Source: Sulfurimonas sp. (GTDB lineage: Bacteria; Campylobacterota; Campylobacteria; Campylobacterales; Sulfurimonadaceae). Taken from it: a stretch of 6,643 nt of DNA. Below are positions 1 to 6,098 of the stretch, one piece after another. Made by a program: the position numbers and the translations under genes. The stretch covers positions 1-6,643 of the forward strand of contig DAOVJL010000070.1 in NCBI GenBank assembly GCA_030673275.1, given 5' to 3'. Below the pieces are notes generated by a model. The model was not told where the DNA came from and made no database searches. It saw only the letters and a program-made list of their open reading frames with translations. Numbering within the stretch: the first letter of the stretch is position 1; each line of letters begins with the position of its first letter.

Positions 1-81
1 ACAAAGATTTTAAATCTTAAAAAAGTAAAATTTAAAACTAATTACAAGAAAAATATTTTATATGTGGAGATGAACTTGTGA
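1..81 (+). CDS. C-terminal end of an upstream gene, probably GspL-like T2SS protein (partial)
   Basis: An open frame runs from the first base to a TGA at 79-81 and encodes 26 residues ending in ILYVEMNL. The 5' part lies outside the window. The stop overlaps the GTG start of the next gene by four bases (GTGA), as in the rest of this operon, so it is very likely a real gene end. The peptide is Lys-rich and finishes in an alternating hydrophobic strand, which would suit the last beta-strand of the ferredoxin-like periplasmic domain of GspL. The next genes look like GspM and GspN, and gspL precedes gspM in the usual gene order, so gspL is the best guess. That identity comes from context; 26 residues are too few to recognise a family, and GspK or another protein is possible. 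Confidence 0.6.
   Translation, partial: TKILNLKKVKFKTNYKKNILYVEMNL
66..70 (+). promoter_or_regulatory. Ribosome binding site for the gspM-like gene
   Basis: GGAGA lies seven bases upstream of the GTG at 78. It sits inside the end of the preceding gene and supports the non-ATG start of the GspM-like protein. Confidence 0.7.
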
Positions 82-485
82 GTCGTATTAATCCTGTACA
101 TATTGCCGTTTTACTTCTGCTTGCTTTAGTTGTTGTATCGTTTAGCCTTAGCAGTGCAAATAGCGAATTAAAAGAGGCGAAAGATGCTTACAAAGAAACA
201 TTAAAACTCTCTACAGATTTGAGTGCTCTTAAAGGGGTTTATTCAGATAAAATAAAAGTAAAAAAGTCACTTCAAAAAATATTAAGTCAACCATCCTTAC
301 GCTCATCAAAAATTATACAAAATTTTAAAAAATCGAGTGTTACAATTAATTCTGAGGGTATGGATATAAATGATCTAAACTTACTTATGGGTAAACTTCT
401 CAATAACTCTTACAATATAAAATCACTAAGCATACATAGATTGAGTGATACACACGTGAGCTTGAAAATGGAGATAAAATGGTAA
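78..485 (+). CDS. gspM: GspM-like type II secretion inner-membrane platform protein
   Basis: This 135-residue bitopic protein is probably the GspM component of the T2SS inner-membrane platform, which pairs with GspL and helps couple GspE to pseudopilus growth. Visible features are a short cytoplasmic N-terminus, one membrane segment (about 7-23, rich in L/V/A), a charged, probably coiled-coil helix (about 28-70), and a compact C-terminal domain (about 76-135) whose predicted alpha/beta pattern fits the ferredoxin-like fold of GspM and PilO. The start is GTG at 78 with GGAGA seven bases upstream; the gene overlaps the previous stop by four bases and the next gene by seven. It is somewhat shorter than many GspM proteins (about 160). 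Sequence alone is weak because this family diverges fast; the call leans on topology and on position before GspN, GspC and GspD. A PilO-like protein is the main alternative. Confidence 0.65.
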   Translation: MSRINPVHIAVLLLLALVVVSFSLSSANSELKEAKDAYKETLKLSTDLSALKGVYSDKIKVKKSLQKILSQPSLRSSKIIQNFKKSSVTINSEGMDINDLNLLMGKLLNNSYNIKSLSIHRLSDTHVSLKMEIKW

Positions 486-1009
486 AAGTTCAAAAGTTTT
501 TTGCTTATTTTATATTTTTCATATTTGCACTTATCTATTTTGTACCAAAAACAAGCATTTATTATTTTATTGAAAAAGAGTTGAAAAATTATGAGATTGT
601 TATTAGCAATGAAGAGCTTCAAGAGAGTAGTTTTAACCTTCATATAACAGGTGGAACTGTCTCAGTTAAGTCTATAGAGAGTGCAAATATAGATCAAGCA
701 GATATGAAGATATATGGACTTTATAACACTATTGAATTGCAAGAAATAGTTTTATCTAAAACAGTTAGTTCTTTTTTGCCTTCAAAAATAAAAAATGCAA
801 CTGTTTCATACACTGTATTCAATCCTACAAATATTCAGGTTAAAGCTTCTGGTGAATTCGGTGAAGCAGATGCACAGTACAATTTACTGAATAAAACTTT
901 GTACTTAAAGTTAAAGCCATCGAAGAAGATGCTAACAAAGTACAGAAGTACACTTAACAGTCTGAAAAAATCTGAAAATGGGGAGTATATTTATGAACAA
1001 AATATCTAA
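479..1009 (+). CDS. gspN: Short GspN-like type II secretion accessory protein
   Basis: The 176-residue protein has one N-terminal membrane segment (about 8-23, Phe/Ile-rich) and a periplasmic region predicted to be mostly beta-strand. The segments around 53-93 (HITGGTVSVKSIE, then DMKIYGLYNTIELQEIVL) and 118-148 alternate in the manner of GspN and AsmA-like proteins. It ends with an LKLKPS-x-KMLTKYRSTLNSLKK helix and a Gly-Glu-Tyr-Ile-Tyr strand, like the close of GspN domains. GspN is a non-universal T2SS component of unknown mechanism, thought to act at the inner membrane and periplasm. Typical members are about 240-260 residues, so this one is short, with no sign of a frameshift. The ATG at 479 has GGAGA at 470-474 and overlaps the gspM-like stop by seven bases; the 3' end overlaps gspC. 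The family call is moderate and position supports it. Confidence 0.6.
   Translation: MVKVQKFFAYFIFFIFALIYFVPKTSIYYFIEKELKNYEIVISNEELQESSFNLHITGGTVSVKSIESANIDQADMKIYGLYNTIELQEIVLSKTVSSFLPSKIKNATVSYTVFNPTNIQVKASGEFGEADAQYNLLNKTLYLKLKPSKKMLTKYRSTLNSLKKSENGEYIYEQNI
980..985 (+). promoter_or_regulatory. Ribosome binding site that sets the gspC start at 993
   Basis: GGGGAG ends seven bases before ATG 993. The in-frame ATG at 978 lies upstream of and partly within this motif and has only A-rich sequence before it, so 993 is the better start. Confidence 0.7.
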
Positions 1010-1784
1010 CTCCATGTATATTCTATTTTTTACAAAACTACTTATATTATTAATAGTAGCTAAGGGTGTCTCTATGGCTATTTACTTATATCTTCCAAGT
1101 GACGGGGTTGAACTTAACATAAAAAAGAACTATCAACCAAAGTATCAGAGAGTCGATTTTAAAAATATGATATCAAAAATAAACATACTTGTAGAGAAAA
1201 GTATAACACAAGAACAAGTTGGAATGAGTATCACCAATATGGTTTTAAAAGGCTTGTACGGGACAAAGAGCAGGGGTTATATAATTATAGCTATGAAAGT
1301 AAACCCTAAAGGGACAACTATATTAGGAATTGGGGAGAATTATCAAGGTTATATCTTGAAGTCTATATCTGTTTCAAGTGCTATGTTTGAAAAAGATGGG
1401 GCTAAATTTATTTTAGATATTGAAGGTTCAAGAAAAATCAAAAATATAATAGAGAGAAAAATATACACAAAGAGCAGTATAGCAAAAGAAGATATATCTT
1501 ACTATGCTAAAAATCCTAAAGAGATTTTCAAAGATATCTCTATATCTGAGAATAAAGATGGCAAAAATTCAAAAGGTTTTAAAGTAACTAAAGTAAATAA
1601 AAACTCAAAGATTTATGCTTTAGGTTTGCGGGTTGGTGATGTAATAATAAAGGTAAATAATGTTACTCTAAATTCCTATAAAGATGCTTTGGGAATTTAT
1701 GAAAATATAGATAAACTTGATATGATGCAAATCGTACTCATGAGAAATAATAAAGAAGTGGAGTTAGTATATGAGATTAATTAA
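993..1784 (+). CDS. gspC: Type II secretion protein GspC with PDZ domain
   Basis: GspC is the inner-membrane protein that connects the T2SS assembly platform to the secretin and helps select exoproteins. With the start at ATG 993 it has 263 residues: an N-terminal membrane segment (about 8-31), a linker, a homology region (about 82-145, including LKGLYGTKSRGYIIIAM and a GxxxxGYILKSISxxSAMF pattern), and a C-terminal PDZ domain (about 182-262). The PDZ has the typical KGFKVTKVNKNSKIYALGLRVGDVIIKVNN core with the carboxylate-loop region and the GLRVGDVI turn intact. The HR domain is expected to bind the N0 domain of GspD, encoded immediately downstream. An alternative in-frame ATG at 978 adds five residues but lacks a ribosome binding site. 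The gene overlaps the gspN-like stop by 17 bases and the gspD start by 14. Length and architecture are normal for the family. Confidence 0.88.
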   Translation: MNKISNSMYILFFTKLLILLIVAKGVSMAIYLYLPSDGVELNIKKNYQPKYQRVDFKNMISKINILVEKSITQEQVGMSITNMVLKGLYGTKSRGYIIIAMKVNPKGTTILGIGENYQGYILKSISVSSAMFEKDGAKFILDIEGSRKIKNIIERKIYTKSSIAKEDISYYAKNPKEIFKDISISENKDGKNSKGFKVTKVNKNSKIYALGLRVGDVIIKVNNVTLNSYKDALGIYENIDKLDMMQIVLMRNNKEVELVYEIN

Positions 1785-3612
1785 AATTCTGTTTTTAACA
1801 ACTGTCTTAGTTCTATCGCTTAGTGCAAGAGAGAAAGTAAATGTAAATTTTTCAAATATAGCGGTAAGTGATTTTATTAAAATAGTGTCTAAAATTACAA
1901 ATAAAAACATATTGATAAATCATAAAGTAATGGGAACAGTGAACCTTGTAAGTACTTCACCTATTTATGATGATGAACTGATGGGTATCTTGGTCTCTGT
2001 ATTGGAGTCTAAAGGCTTTACTCTTATGAAAATTGGGTCATTCTTGGAAGTAGTTCGTTCAGCAGATGCTCCAAAACATAATGCGAGAGTTGTTGAGAAG
2101 GGTAAAAAGCTCAGAGGATCATTTATGGTCACCCAAGCCATCAAAATAAATGGAGAAAATGTTGACGTAATGGCAGCAAAAGTGCGTTACCTAATTTCAA
2201 AAACAGCAAAACTGATGACTATGAAAGAGAGTAACACGATTTTAATTACTGATTATCCAAGAAATATTGAAACTATTAAAAAAGTACTAAAAGACTTAGA
2301 CTCAAACTCTAAAAAGCTTGTGAAAATATTTACTATAAAGCATGCAGAACTTAAAAAACTTCATACTAAGTTATTGGATATTACAAAATCTCTTATTAAT
2401 GAAAAAATAGAGACAGAGAAAGTAAAAATAATTTTAGATGACAATGTAAACAGTATAATTGTTGTAGCAAGTCAAAAAAATATCAATATTTTAGAAGAGT
2501 TAGTAAAAAAACTTGATATAGAGTCAAATGTAAGTCATGGTGTGGAGATTTTTAGCCTGAAAAACTCTGATGCAAAATCTGTGCTTGGCAGCTTAAATGA
2601 GATAATTTCAAAACAGGTATATCCAGATCCGGCACTAAAGCCAAATGTCTCAATGAGTGAAGAGATAAATGCTATTATTGTTCTTGGTGAACCAGGTATC
2701 GTTAAAGGTATAAAACTTATAATAGATGAGTTAGACAAAGAGAAGTATCAAGTTTATGTTCAAGCAAGAATTGTTGAAATAAATAAAAATAACACTGAAA
2801 ATATTGGCTTTAAGTATGGTCTTGCTCTTGGAGATGTATCATCTTCGGGACTTTATGCCATGAGTGCAAACTTTGGTGATGCAGAGTTAACAGGTTATGC
2901 AAGTGAAAAAATAATAGATTATTTAGGTGATATCGGCTCTGGTGCTACAGGTGCACTTGCATTAGGTGCTACACTTGATTTTCTAGAAACCAAAGGAGCT
3001 ACAAAATCTATTTCAAATCCATCTATACTATGCGTAAACAACAAAGAGTCATCTATATATGTTGGTAAAACAATTTCTATAAAAAGTGGTACAACATCAA
3101 ATTCAGCTTCAGGACTTACGGATAGTTTTAAAAGAGAAGAGGTTGGACTTACTCTTAAAATAAAGCCTCGTGTCTCTTCAGCGGATAAAGTGACTTTAGA
3201 CGTTGAGGCAATATTGGAAAATGTTTTAGGTACTGGAGCAAACGAGCAACCTGAAACATCAAAACAAGAGGTTAAGACTCAAGCTATTCTTCGTCATGGT
3301 GAGAGTATTATAATCGGCGGACTTGTTAAAAATTATGATACAAAATCTAAAAGTAAAATACCGTTTTTAGGGGATATTCCTTGGATTGGTGAGATGTTAT
3401 TTACATCAAGAAGTACAAGAAGTGAAGAAGATAATTTAGTTGTAATATTAACCCCATATATTATTGAAAAAAGTGATAAACTATCACAACTTCAAAAAGA
3501 TTTAGGTGAGCTTGCTAAGATACAAAGAGAATATAATATTAAAGTTTTTGAAAAAATAGAAAAAAGATTAAACAGTTCTAATAATGAAAAGATAGAAGAA
3601 GAGGAATATTAA
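1771..3612 (+). CDS. gspD: Type II secretion outer-membrane secretin GspD
   Basis: GspD forms the multimeric outer-membrane channel of the T2SS. The 613-residue precursor starts with a Sec signal peptide (about 1-19, cleavage likely after SLSA). Domains follow in order: N0/STN-like (about 23-100), N1 (about 115-178), N2 (about 182-250), N3 (about 256-325) and the secretin core (about 328-567). The core carries the signature stretch near 528-544, KIPFLGDIPWIGEMLF, and the VVILTPYII strand at 557-565. After the core comes a charged helix and an acidic tail (about 570-613, ending EKIEEEEY) rather than a recognisable pilotin-binding S-domain. The protein has no lipobox. The ATG at 1771 has GGAG seven bases upstream at 1760-1763 and overlaps gspC by 14 bases; the stop directly abuts the gspE start. 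Length is at the short end of the normal range (about 600-700). A type IV pilus PilQ is unlikely because there is no AMIN domain and gspC precedes it. Confidence 0.95.
   Translation: MRLIKILFLTTVLVLSLSAREKVNVNFSNIAVSDFIKIVSKITNKNILINHKVMGTVNLVSTSPIYDDELMGILVSVLESKGFTLMKIGSFLEVVRSADAPKHNARVVEKGKKLRGSFMVTQAIKINGENVDVMAAKVRYLISKTAKLMTMKESNTILITDYPRNIETIKKVLKDLDSNSKKLVKIFTIKHAELKKLHTKLLDITKSLINEKIETEKVKIILDDNVNSIIVVASQKNINILEELVKKLDIESNVSHGVEIFSLKNSDAKSVLGSLNEIISKQVYPDPALKPNVSMSEEINAIIVLGEPGIVKGIKLIIDELDKEKYQVYVQARIVEINKNNTENIGFKYGLALGDVSSSGLYAMSANFGDAELTGYASEKIIDYLGDIGSGATGALALGATLDFLETKGATKSISNPSILCVNNKESSIYVGKTISIKSGTTSNSASGLTDSFKREEVGLTLKIKPRVSSADKVTLDVEAILENVLGTGANEQPETSKQEVKTQAILRHGESIIIGGLVKNYDTKSKSKIPFLGDIPWIGEMLFTSRSTRSEEDNLVVILTPYIIEKSDKLSQLQKDLGELAKIQREYNIKVFEKIEKRLNSSNNEKIEEEEY
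3601..3605 (+). promoter_or_regulatory. Ribosome binding site for gspE (GTG start)
   Basis: GAGGA, inside the last codons of gspD, lies seven bases before the GTG at 3613. It supports a GTG start immediately after the gspD stop codon, with termination and re-initiation at the same place. Confidence 0.7.
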
Positions 3613-5130
3613 GTGTTTAACTTTGAGCCTATTCATAATTTAAAGCTGAAAGTTTATGAACCCTCAGATGTTGCAACTGATTTAAGTGTTAAAAATTATC
3701 TTCTTTTTAGTGAGTGTGACGGAGAAATATGTGCATTTACATGTGAAAGATATTTAATTGAAGCAACAAATTTTTACTCAAAAATAAATAACAAATATTC
3801 GTTTAAAATTCTTGATGAAGATTCATATGACAGACTTTATAACCTATTTTTAGAGCTTCGTACAGATAAAGCAATAGAGACAATGCAAGAGGATTCAAGT
3901 GAAGAGGGTGATGATGAAGATATATCTTTAACAGACTTTTTGCGAACTTCATCAGATATCTTAACAAGCGAAGAATCAGCACCGATTATTAAATTTGTTA
4001 ATGCTTTGTTTTATCAGGCTGTTAAGAAAAGAGCTTCAGATATTCATATAGAGACTCAAGAAAAACGTGGCGAAGTGAGATTTAGAATAGATGGCATGCT
4101 GAGTAAAAATGTAGATTTGGATAAAAAGATTGTCAGTCTTATCGTTAGCCGTATAAAAGTTATCTCCAATTTAGATATTTCAGAAAAAAGAATCCCTCAA
4201 GATGGGCGAACGCAGATAAAAATAGCAGGAAATACATTAGATATTCGTGTATCAATACTTCCAACTTTTTATGGTGAACGTGTTGTTATGAGACTTCTTA
4301 TGCAAAGTTCTCAAATACCTCAAATAGATGAACTTGGATTTAACAGTGAATTAATATATGATGTAAAAAAACTGCTTCGCTACTCCCATGGAATAATTCT
4401 TGTTACAGGACCTACCGGTAGTGGTAAAACAACATCACTTCACTCATTTTTACGAGAAGTTGAAGCACCGGAAAAAAATCTTATAACAGTTGAAGATCCG
4501 GTTGAGTACAAGTCAGATAATATTGCTCAAATTCAAGTGAATGAAAAAGTGGGGCTGACATTTGCCTCAGCTCTTCGCTCTATACTTAGACAAGATCCTG
4601 ATGTTATCATGATAGGTGAGATTCGTGATGAAGAGACTGCTTCTATAGCTGTTAGAGCTGCTTTAACCGGTCACTTGGTTTTTTCAACCCTTCATACAAA
4701 TTCGGCTGCTGCAACAATCTCAAGACTTGCAGATATGAAAGTAGAGCCATTTTTGATTTCATCTTCACTTTTAGGGATACTTGCACAAAAGTTGGTAAGA
4801 GTTTTATGTGATGAGTGTAAAGAAGAAGATGCTATTGCAGAAAATTTTGCAGAAGATTACAGTCTGCCTCTTGATGCTAAGATTTTTAAGGCAAAGGGTT
4901 GTAAATCTTGTAACTATAGCGGATATATAGGTCGTCGCCCTGTTGGCGAGCTTTTAGTTATAGATGATAAAATAAAAGATCTACTAAAAACAACAATAGA
5001 TGAACACTCTATAAAAACTGCACTAGAAGCTGAAGGTTTAAAAACTACCTCTTTAGAGTTAAATAAGATGTTACTCAGTGGTGAGACATCTTTAGATGAA
5101 GCGATTCGTATCGGTCTGGGACATGCGTAA
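3613..5130 (+). CDS. gspE: Type II secretion ATPase GspE
   Basis: GspE is the cytoplasmic hexameric ATPase that powers pseudopilus assembly. The 505-residue protein has an N-terminal domain (about 1-90), a very acidic linker (about 93-103), an N2E domain with ASDIHIE at 141-147 and RFRIDG at 156-161, then the RecA-like motor. Motor motifs are all present: Walker A GPTGSGKTT (266-274), Asp box TVEDPVEY (292-299), Walker B DVIMIGEIRD (330-339) and His box TGHLVFSTLHTN (352-363). A C-terminal metal-binding subdomain has CxxC pairs at 399/402 and 430/433, a hallmark of GspE and PilB; PilT-type retraction ATPases lack it. The N-terminal domain is diverged and carries three cysteines (35, 40, 44), unusual for a GspE. 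The start is GTG directly after the gspD stop with GAGGA upstream; the 3' end overlaps the gspI-like gene by eight bases. PilB is the alternative, but neighbours gspC and gspD favour GspE. Confidence 0.95.
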   Translation: MFNFEPIHNLKLKVYEPSDVATDLSVKNYLLFSECDGEICAFTCERYLIEATNFYSKINNKYSFKILDEDSYDRLYNLFLELRTDKAIETMQEDSSEEGDDEDISLTDFLRTSSDILTSEESAPIIKFVNALFYQAVKKRASDIHIETQEKRGEVRFRIDGMLSKNVDLDKKIVSLIVSRIKVISNLDISEKRIPQDGRTQIKIAGNTLDIRVSILPTFYGERVVMRLLMQSSQIPQIDELGFNSELIYDVKKLLRYSHGIILVTGPTGSGKTTSLHSFLREVEAPEKNLITVEDPVEYKSDNIAQIQVNEKVGLTFASALRSILRQDPDVIMIGEIRDEETASIAVRAALTGHLVFSTLHTNSAAATISRLADMKVEPFLISSSLLGILAQKLVRVLCDECKEEDAIAENFAEDYSLPLDAKIFKAKGCKSCNYSGYIGRRPVGELLVIDDKIKDLLKTTIDEHSIKTALEAEGLKTTSLELNKMLLSGETSLDEAIRIGLGHA

Positions 5131-5533
5131 AGCCTTCACTTTAATAGAAGTCATGGTTGCTGTACTGATTATTTCAGTGGTAATTACGGCACTGTTTCAG
5201 ATGAAGGGTAATAGTTCACATATATTTTTAAATCTTAGCAAAAAACTTGAAATAAATCAGTACTCATCTTTTCTTATCTCGAACGATAACTATGGTTTTG
5301 AAAAACAGACCACCACCTTAGATGAACTTTTGGGCAATTTTAAAGTTGAGGATGAATTAAGACAAGAACTAAAAAAAGCTAAGATTGAAGTTATATATCA
5401 AGAGTTAGAGCAGATTGATATGAGTGAGCAGAGTGATGAGAATTCAAGTTCAGGTATGATTTTTGAGATTGGTAAAACTATTTTAAAAACAGATAAATCC
5501 TCAGTTTCACTTATAAGGTTAAGAGTACAATGA
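5123..5533 (+). CDS. gspI: Minor pseudopilin, GspI-like
   Basis: This 136-residue protein opens with a type IV prepilin leader: MRKA then FTLIEVMVAVLIISVVITALF, with Phe at +1 and the conserved Glu at +5 (E9). It is predicted to be cut by a GspO/PilD-type peptidase after Ala4 and to join the pseudopilus. The rest is a short polar domain (about 28-136) with a charged helix near 66-95 and a Ser/Glu-rich loop near 100-111. Position before a GspJ-like gene and the V-A-V-L-I-I pattern make GspI likeliest; GspH or an unclassified minor pseudopilin is possible. ATG 5123 is chosen over an upstream in-frame ATG at 5096 because it gives the short basic leader such proteins need. It overlaps gspE by eight bases and lacks a well-spaced Shine-Dalgarno (GGGA is one base away), so translation probably depends on re-initiation after gspE. 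Confidence 0.72.
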   Translation: MRKAFTLIEVMVAVLIISVVITALFQMKGNSSHIFLNLSKKLEINQYSSFLISNDNYGFEKQTTTLDELLGNFKVEDELRQELKKAKIEVIYQELEQIDMSEQSDENSSSGMIFEIGKTILKTDKSSVSLIRLRVQ

Positions 5534-6033
5534 GAAAGGCGTTCACTCTCATAGAGATGATGATATCTATTACTATCCTATCCATTATGATGATATTTTT
5601 GTATAAAAGTTATGCTTCATTAAATAGCTCAAACAGTTTTTATAAAAAAGAGTTAAACAGTATAAAAGATGCACATGTCAAAAAAAAGGTTATTTTTTTA
5701 GATTTCTCACTTGTGCAAGATGAAAAAATAAAAATCTTAAATCAAGAGAGTAATGAAGATGTTGTTTTTATGCAAAGTTCAAACTCTGTTCATAGAAGAT
5801 ATAATCCATATATTGCTTATACAGTAAAAGACTCAAAGTTATACAGATTAGAGTCTCTGCAAGAGTTTAAAGAGTATCCATTTAGTTTTAATAATGAGTT
5901 TGTCTCTGATAATTTAGGAGAAGTAAATAGTTTTAGAGTATATAAATCTGGTGATAATAATGAATCATATTTGGTACATGTAGATTTTAAAATGGATGAA
6001 GATATATTGCTAAAGGTTAAAGTATTGGAGTAG
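5530..6033 (+). CDS. gspJ: Minor pseudopilin, GspJ-like
   Basis: The 167-residue protein has the prepilin leader MRKA then FTLIEMMISITILSIMMIFLY, with Glu at +5 (E9), so it should be processed after Ala4 and anchored by its N-terminal helix. The C-terminal domain (about 35-167) is predicted rich in beta-strand. The segment at 93-110 (PYIAYTVKDSKLYRLESL) followed by an F-x-L/V strand at 128-139 (NLGEVNSFRVYK) and a final VHVDFKM strand resembles GspJ, in which 'V-x-Y-x-(hydrophobic)-x-x-(x)-L-x-R' is characteristic. GspJ sits in the pseudopilus tip with GspI and GspK. The start overlaps the gspI-like stop as ATGA (four bases); AAGG at 5515-5518 and AAGAG at 5521-5525 are weak binding sites. 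It is the last T2SS gene here; the following gene is metabolic. Confidence is high for pseudopilin and moderate for the J assignment. Confidence 0.75.
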   Translation: MRKAFTLIEMMISITILSIMMIFLYKSYASLNSSNSFYKKELNSIKDAHVKKKVIFLDFSLVQDEKIKILNQESNEDVVFMQSSNSVHRRYNPYIAYTVKDSKLYRLESLQEFKEYPFSFNNEFVSDNLGEVNSFRVYKSGDNNESYLVHVDFKMDEDILLKVKVLE

Positions 6034-6062
6034 CGTTTAAGCTTTAAAGTATAAATACGCTA
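6031..6062 (+). repeat. Imperfect inverted repeat between gspJ and accD
   Basis: TAGCG TTTA (6031-6039) is matched by TAAA TA CGCTA (6052-6062), giving five plus four paired bases with a two-base bulge (TA, 6056-6057). The 12-base loop contains the palindrome CTTTAAAG (6042-6049). The left arm begins at the gspJ stop codon and the right arm runs into the accD -10 box. No T-run follows, so it is not a typical intrinsic terminator. It could be a weak terminator, an operator, or chance in AT-rich sequence. Confidence 0.4.
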
Positions 6063-6066
6063 TAAT
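6061..6066 (+). promoter_or_regulatory. Probable sigma-70 -10 box for accD
   Basis: A perfect TATAAT lies 38 bases upstream of the accD start, in the only non-coding gap of the window. The likely start of transcription is around 6072-6075, leaving a leader of about 25 bases. No good -35 hexamer is seen at the right spacing (TAAGCT at 6038-6043 is poor), which is common for the vegetative promoters of Campylobacterota, where the -10 dominates. It would give accD expression independent of the secretion operon. Confidence 0.6.
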
Positions 6067-6086
6067 CGCAATAATATTTGTACTAT

Positions 6087-6091
6087 AAGGA
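6087..6091 (+). promoter_or_regulatory. Ribosome binding site that sets the TTG start of accD
   Basis: AAGGA sits seven bases before the TTG at 6099-6101. The next in-frame ATG encodes Met35, inside the zinc-finger region, and would destroy the domain, so TTG with this site is the right start. Confidence 0.8.
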
Positions 6092-6098
6092 TATTTTT

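Noticed and set aside
410..643. Minus-strand open frame of 77 codons
   Set aside because: It lies opposite the gspM-like/gspN-like junction, has no ribosome binding site or recognisable domain, and its Phe/Leu/Lys-rich composition is what the antisense of AT-rich membrane protein genes gives.
2535..2738. Minus-strand open frame of 67 codons
   Set aside because: It lies wholly inside gspD, opposite the conserved N3 region, and shows no family features; an antisense shadow.
5096..5122. Upstream ATG extending the gspI-like protein by nine residues
   Set aside because: It would place an acidic and aromatic stretch before the basic MRKA leader, and ATG 5123 gives a normal prepilin leader.
5680..5699. 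A8 tract followed closely by a T7 tract in the gspJ-like gene, possible phase-variation or slippage site
   Set aside because: Tracts this short are common by chance in such an AT-rich genome, the frame is intact (Lys-Lys-Lys-Val-Ile-Phe), and no alternative product is suggested.
3613..6033. Type IV pilus or competence operon instead of T2SS
   Set aside because: GspE and pseudopilins alone could fit either, but a GspC with HR and PDZ domains and a GspD without AMIN domains directly upstream indicate a T2SS.
6034..6098. Intrinsic terminator after the secretion operon
   Set aside because: The inverted repeat is AT-rich, bulged and not followed by a T-run; the T8 run at 6093-6100 is adjacent to the accD start and has no GC-rich stem before it.
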